The position numbers and the translations under genes are program-made. Positions 30,060-34,141 of a DNA stretch of 34,141 nt are shown here, in pieces. The first letter of the stretch is position 1. Each line of letters begins with the position of its first letter. Origin of the DNA: Chara braunii (lineage: Eukaryota; Streptophyta; Charophyceae; Charales; Characeae); contig BFEA01000022.1 in the NCBI GenBank assembly GCA_003427395.1, positions 3,297,422-3,331,562 on the forward strand, in the 5' to 3' direction. Below the pieces are notes generated by a model. The model saw nothing but the letters and a program-made list of their open reading frames with translations, did no database searches and was not told the origin of the DNA.

Positions 30060-30720
30060 TATGTGACCGTTTTTTACCGTTAGTGCCTTTTTGTATTTTC
30101 TTTTCTTTTTCCTTTTCTTTTCTTTTCTTTTCCCTCCATTTGTGGACAGTAGGGACCTGCCAGTCCCTACTTGTGGCAGTCCCTACTGACGGCCAACTCA
30201 CTCACCCCCTCTCACTTCTTTTGTCTTACTCTCCCTCCTTTTTCTTTTCTTTTTCTTTCTTTTTATAGCATGTCAAGTGTCAACTAGTCGTTAAGGCCCT
30301 TTTCCCTTTTCTTTTCTTTTTTCTTTTCTCTTCTCTTTTTCTTTTCTTTTCTTTTTCTTTCTTGTTCTAGCATGCCAAGTGTCAACTAGCCGTTAAGGTT
30401 TTTTCCTCTTTTCTTTTCTCTTTTATTTTCTTTCCTTTTATTTTTTTCTTTCTTTTTCTAGCATGCCAAGTGTCAACTAGCCGTTAAGGCCCTTTCCTTT
30501 TTTTCTTTTCTCTTCTATTTTCTTTTCTTTTCTTTTCTTTTCTTTTCCCTTCATTTCTGAATAGTAGGGACCTTTTAGTCCCTACTTGTATCTGTCCCTA
30601 CTGACGACCAACTCACTCACTCCCTCTCACTCCTTTTGTCTTACTCTCCCTCCTTTTTTCTTTTTTTTCTTTCTTTATTTTACATCCCAAGTGTCAACTA
30701 GCCGTTAAGGCCCTTTTCTA
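30060..30720. repeat. CTTTT-rich pyrimidine tracts with interspersed modules
   Basis: Long CTTTT/TTTCT runs alternate with two short modules: a GTAGGGAC/GTCCCTAC hairpin (30149-30170 and 30564-30585), and CCAAGTGTCAACTAGCCGTTAAGG, seen at about 30271, 30371, 30463 and 30685 with few changes. An ACTCACTC then TCTTACTCTCCCTCC stretch follows each hairpin. The open frame at 30083-30268 is low complexity. Confidence 0.85.
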
Positions 30721-31181
30721 GGCTCTTCCTCTTAGTTTCGGCCCTTTCTATGCTCAAGGGGCAGTTCGTTATTTTTCGGACTGCAACTGTGGCCCTCACA
30801 TGCCCATGAGAGCGTCCGTTTGCCTCTATTTCTTTCAAGCGGTGGACCCTCGTACTCTGATTTTCTCCTGGAGGCCTATTTTTCACGTGGAGTCTCTTTT
30901 GACTCCATTTTCTTGGGGGAGGCCAATCCGAGATTTGTCGGATTGCTCCCATGCCTCCCCCTACATGATCCTCTACTTTTTCTTTTTTCTTTCGGCCTTC
31001 CCACTTGCTTCCACTAGTGCTTGCACTAGTGGCGCAGCCGTCAAGATCTTGATCTTGACGGTACACTTTGCTTTAATTATTTTCCTTCATGCCACTTCAC
31101 CGTTTTTTGTCGAGTCCTCCCCATGTCCCCGCCATTTATCCCACGCCAGTCCCCGACAATTATCCTACTAGTGGTCCCGCC

Positions 31182-31235
31182 GGTGGCCCCGTCGGTACTT
31201 GTCCCGTCGGTGGTCCCGCCGGTACTTGTCCCGGA
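31182..31235. repeat. 27-bp tandem repeat, two units
   Basis: GGTGGCCCCGTCGGTACTTG followed by TCCCG at 31182 repeats at 31209 with two substitutions in the core. A partial unit precedes it at 31171. Confidence 0.85.
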
Positions 31236-31778
31236 TGCCATTTTTTTTTTTAGTCCCATGCGGTTCCCGGTTCCTTTTCTCAAGGTGTCCCGGGTTCTTT
31301 TGACATTTTCCCTTGTATTTCTCGGGCCTCGCGAGCACCGGTTTTCTCCGGCCGCGGGGTCTCCAATCCGAGGTTCCCGCTAATTACCATGGGCGGCCCC
31401 CACGTTGGCCCCTTATTTTCTAGCGTCCCACGGTCACCGGGGCCGTCCACCTCCCGGCGGCCTTATTCTCTCGTCATCCGCCGCGTCGCATTTTGCAAGT
31501 TGACGGCCCCTTGGCCTTAGTCACGCCGAATTCCAGTGGCCCTCCTGGCCTCACGCGATGCCCCTGTGTGCCCATGTCCTCACGCTTACTTGCTTGTCAT
31601 CGCTAGTTCTTTCCCCCTGCGGTCCTCAACCCAGGGCATCGTTCCTTCCGGCGGCCTAATCCTTTGTCTTTTCTCTCTCTCATCTCCTTACTCCAAATTT
31701 CTCTGTCGTGCACAAATTGGCTATATACAGGGTCTCGAGTGACGGGATGTTATTCAGGACCCACCGGTCCCGACAGCG
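31236..31778. other. Unassigned C-rich sequence next to the gag relic
   Basis: No supported frame on either strand. It is the low-coordinate flank of the minus-strand gag fragment and shares its GC-rich, CCGG-rich character with 31000-31240. Confidence 0.45.
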
Positions 31779-31982
31779 TCATTCCCATTTTTCCCACGGC
31801 TTCTCGAACGCGATGTCGGTATGCTCAGGAAACGAGCGTGGCCTCCTCTTCTTCTTCCATTGACTTTGGCCTCCCTTATTGGCCATAACGGCAGTGACGT
31901 CACCCTTCCCAGACTCATTGCCGCCGTTACCTCCGTCGAGGGGTAACTTCTCTACGGTATCATCATTAAACACAACAAGCAT
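31779..31982 (-). pseudogene. gag: gag, post-capsid segment
   Basis: FNDDTVEKLPLD resembles FEEGGVETLSYD after the capsid of the + element. The Lys/Arg-rich middle and FPEHTDIAFEKPWEKWE resemble YPPHPGLPEGRPWEKLG just before its zinc knuckle. The frame then stops, and no CCHC motif follows in any minus frame. The alignment is weak outside these two patches, but both are in the right order. Confidence 0.65.
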
Positions 31983-32003
31983 GTGGTCCTGGCATTTTTG
32001 CCG

Positions 32004-32456
32004 CTAAAGAATCCGCTTACCATACCCACCAATCGGTCCCGACTTTACCACCGAAGCGTACATACCTTTCACTTGAGCGGTTATCTGCTGTCGTTGGAGA
32101 GCGAGATCGCAAAACTGTCGATAGTTATACTTTCCAGACTTGGCTTCTGCCACGAGCTGTCCGCGAATGGGCTCAGACAGTGCACGTGAGTATATGTATA
32201 GGACCTGGTTGTCCTGCAAGTTCAAACCGGGTACCTGCAAAAGACGGTCAACCTCACGCGACAAAGCATCAACAAAAGTCCAACGTTTCTGGCCGATTGT
32301 GGTGAGTTCGTCAAAGGCCTTATTGATCGTTGTCTTGTCAAGAAACCTCTCCTTTATCTTTTGGAGAAATTGCTTGAGGTTCAGGGTCTTAGCCCACTCA
32401 CCGATATCCTCGAAACTAGCGGCATTGGCTTTAGACAACACCCATTCCTTGGTCAC
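32004..32456 (-). pseudogene. gag: gag, capsid second half
   Basis: A helical domain with FLQKIKERFLDKTTINKAFD and YIYSRALSEPIRGQLVAEAK matches the Retrotrans_gag-type capsid of plant gypsy elements, and in order the + element's FFEVVRERFEDKN and ARALPDPLRTQLYP. The frame differs from the upstream block by a shift near 32460-32470. It would build the particle shell. The frame ends in TAA at 32004. Confidence 0.85.
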
Positions 32457-32461
32457 TCCTC

Positions 32462-33010
32462 CTAGACAAGATGTGGAGAAAGCGACCTAACTCTCAGGCT
32501 CAACAAGTGCGTCCTGACATAAGTCTGGATTTCCGCAATCCACAACAACAAATTCTCATCTTTCTTGTTGTTATATGTAAACGGCAATTTCATTTTCACC
32601 TTTTCCTTTTTCTTCAGTTTTTCTGCCTCCTTGGCCGGTTCTTCCTTCTTGGTGGGTTCTTCTTTCTTTTTGACCAGTCTCTCAGGTTCTATCTTAGAAC
32701 CTTCGGGTTTCTCTGGCGTAACTCGCTTCATTGCATCCTTCATTAATTTTTCTTGGGGTTCCTTCTTGACTACCTCCCCCTTGGTCTCCTCTTCAATTCC
32801 TACCTTGTCTTTCCCTTTCAGGAGTCTGGTCACTGTCTCCAATGAGGCGGTGTTGCTATCAATTTTCCTTTCGAGATGAACAAGGTGGACCATAATAGAC
32901 TGAAGAATGAATGCAAACTCGTTGTCTGTTTCTTCGTAGTGGAACTTCTGTCTTAGTTCCTCCATTACTCTTTCTTCTTGTTCTTGCTACTCTTGTTGTC
33001 TCCGGAGTTA
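32462..33010 (-). pseudogene. gag: gag, coiled coil, charged linker and start of capsid
   Basis: A Glu/Lys-rich helix carries stops at 33008-33010 (TAA) and 32987-32989 (TAG) in one frame with the upstream frame. It continues with VHLVHLERKIDSNTASLETV and a long Lys/Glu/Pro linker (about 32560-32780). Then comes KMKLPFTYNNKKDENLLLWI, the counterpart of KVRVPWTYTDKKEESVLHWI in the + element. Past that point the frame turns to nonsense, marking the frame change near 32470. Confidence 0.82.
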
Positions 33011-33523
33011 CTCAATATTTCTCCTTTCTTCTCTCAATGTGTTTTCTAACTGACTGGCATTCTCCTCCATTATTTCCACAGACAATTGTGGTTCAACTTT
33101 CTTTCCTTTCTCTTTTTTTTTGCTGATGGGCCATTCTGGCAGGACATGGTCTGGTGTGGCACATACTTGTGTTGCGAGTACCTGCTGTTGATGCGCTGGG
33201 CTGACGTGGCATGCCAGTGTTGTGTGTGTGCAGACATGCATCGCTGACGTGGCATCCCCTTCGTAGACCTTCCATGTCCTTGACATGCTGACGTGGCAGA
33301 CTCTTTCGAGCTGCTGTGTTGGCATTCCAGGGCGTGGCATGCATAACATGCTGCTGAGGGTGAAGCGTTGATTGTGCACTTGGATGTCGGTGGACGGTAC
33401 GACTTCACGATTTGCTGTAGTGTCGAGTGCTGGCCCTTGTATTTGGTTGCATTGCTTCTGCAGATGGTACAGCCGTAGAGAGAGGAAGCTAACCATTGAT
33501 TGTGCTGTTGTGTTGGCTGACAT
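33011..33523 (-). pseudogene. Upstream open frame joined to gag, containing TGCCACGTCAGC repeats
   Basis: The minus-strand frame stays open for 171 codons and runs directly into the gag coiled coil (KKKEKGKKVEPQLSVEIMEE onward). The part nearest gag looks like genuine Gag N-terminus. The more distal part (about 33150-33520) is rich in Cys, His, Thr and Ser and coincides with three TGCCACGTCAGC repeats, so it may be leader sequence that happens to be open. No start codon is clearly favoured. Confidence 0.5.
33200..33298. repeat. Three GCTGACGTGGCA repeats
   Basis: GCTGACGTGGCA occurs at 33200-33211, 33243-33254 and 33287-33298 (spacing 43-44 bp). Its reverse complement, TGCCACGTCAGC, differs by one main base from the GCCACATCAGCA core of the array at 17.6 kb. 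Confidence 0.85.
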
Positions 33524-33879
33524 ACTTACCTGTTGGTTGTTCTGTGGTTGCTGTGTATACCCACAAATGTGATGTTGTCTTGATCACACTGGCCATGGCT
33601 GCGGTACCTGTTCATTACTGTAGGACATCATCACACAGAAAACAAACAGCAAAGTTAGATTAGGAAATCGATTGAGAACCTGTTTCTTTGCATCTGCCTT
33701 GATTAATTCTTGCTGTAGAAGCTGCGTGCATTGTGGAATTTATTTTTGTCTTTTAATTTTATTTATTGTGCGGCAACGACACGCTGGGAAAAATGACTTA
33801 TCTCTGGAAATGCCTGCGTGCCTCTTTTCTCACACATTCCATAACTCTCTTCTTCTTTCCAATCCCTCTCACTGTCTAC

Positions 33880-34078
33880 GCCGGCGAAGAAGGGGGGGAA
33901 CTGAAGACCCGTGGTCAAATTGATGCAAAAAGACATACTCTGATTGGTTTTCTTCGCCAGTTGTTCGGTGAGATACACGCTGCCGGTCCAGAAGTTGAAC
34001 AGCACGTTTACGGACAGTTCAATCTGCGTGATGCAGAAAAGAGCTACAGTGGTCCTGTTCTCTCTGGACCAGCGCCAC
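33880..34078 (+). other. Exon-like open frame of unknown identity
   Basis: A + strand frame open from 33766 to 34107 becomes protein-like from about 33880, with mixed composition and regular helices (GQIDAKRHTLIGFLRQLFGE, then EVEQHVYGQFNLRDAEKSY). A pyrimidine-rich tract (33841-33875) precedes it, and a GTGAGC donor-like site lies at 34079-34084, which would fit an internal exon. However, the opposite strand is open over the same span (34125-33763) and I recognise no family, so it may be chance. Confidence 0.25.
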
Positions 34079-34141
34079 GTGAGCCGAAGCTCTCGCCGGT
34101 ATCTTGAAGTCTTCAGTGTAGTCACGTCATCATCTTCAAGG

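Larger units (their letters stand above)
29097..30944. repeat. Family of ~20-bp palindromes with TCGGA cores
   Basis: AGTCCGAGATATCTCGGACT at 29097-29116 is a perfect 20-bp palindrome. Related 20-mers lie at 29634-29653, 29796-29815 (AGTCCG/CGGACT arms), 30763-30782 and 30925-30944 (AATCCG/CGGATT arms), with a weaker one at 29958. Each is followed by GC or GCA and a diverged C/T-rich block. They appear to mark the starts of old repeat units. Confidence 0.75.
31779..33523 (-). mobile_element. Third Ty3/gypsy relic, gag only (minus strand)
   Basis: A gag fragment on the minus strand, covering the coiled-coil N-terminus, capsid and the start of the nucleocapsid tail. It lacks the zinc knuckle and everything after it. 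It belongs to the same broad lineage as the two pol-bearing elements. Its 3' end overlaps, in family position, the 5' end of the gag piece at 22 kb, so it is a separate copy and not the missing front of that element. Confidence 0.8.

Noticed and set aside
33763-34125. 120-codon minus-strand frame opposite the exon-like frame
   Set aside because: As long as the + frame but with less protein-like composition; kept only as a caveat to the + strand call.

Overview
The window looks like repeat-dominated intergenic DNA from a large streptophyte nuclear genome. Both retroelements are chromodomain Ty3/gypsy elements (chromoviruses), and the integrase wording (for example SSGRHPETNGQTEQMN) resembles what I recall from charophyte algae such as Chara. 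That placement is inference. I found no intact host gene, tRNA, rRNA or CRISPR array. Two single N characters (23266 and 27363), both inside simple repeats, mark assembly uncertainty.

Layout. 1-58 is a GA microsatellite, followed by unassigned DNA to about 1600. At 1599-2938 there are seven copies of a hairpin with one conserved 20-nt loop and a different self-complementary stem at each copy. Inside that cluster lies a 606-bp inverted-repeat element (2184-2789) packed with TCCGGA motifs. Diverged ~125-bp tandem repeats fill 3220-3870, and 3870-6480 is unassigned apart from small repeats. A CT/ATCT/AT microsatellite sits at 6487-6580.

6947-15206 is a complete but dead Ty3/gypsy element on the + strand, with two ~1-kb LTRs, gag (coiled coil, capsid, CCHC knuckle), protease, reverse transcriptase, RNase H, integrase and chromodomain. 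It carries several stops, frameshifts and an in-frame RT deletion. 15450-16124 is a ~335-bp tandem duplication, 16513-16630 a 59-bp repeat, and 17607-17830 an array of 30-35 bp GTGGC/GCCAC hairpins.

18309-22090 is a second, minus-strand Ty3/gypsy body of a related family. Its protease core (about 21405-21647) is inverted in place and its RNase H has lost two catalytic aspartates. In both elements gag ends at an equivalent TAG, and protease-pol continues in the -1 frame. 23189-23326 is a GA array. 23521-25711 is a 90-bp satellite made of two unit types, directly followed by a 91-bp satellite to about 27165 and a GAA tract to about 27510.

27510-31770 is pyrimidine-rich, non-coding-looking DNA with recurrent 20-bp palindromes, a GTAGGGAC/GTCCCTAC hairpin and CTTTT tracts. 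31779-33523 (minus) is a third retroelement relic, a gag fragment that overlaps the gag part of the second element and so is a separate copy. The last 300 bases hold a weak exon-like open frame.

No genes work together as a living pathway here. The coding content is decayed retrotransposon machinery embedded in satellites and hairpin-rich repeats.
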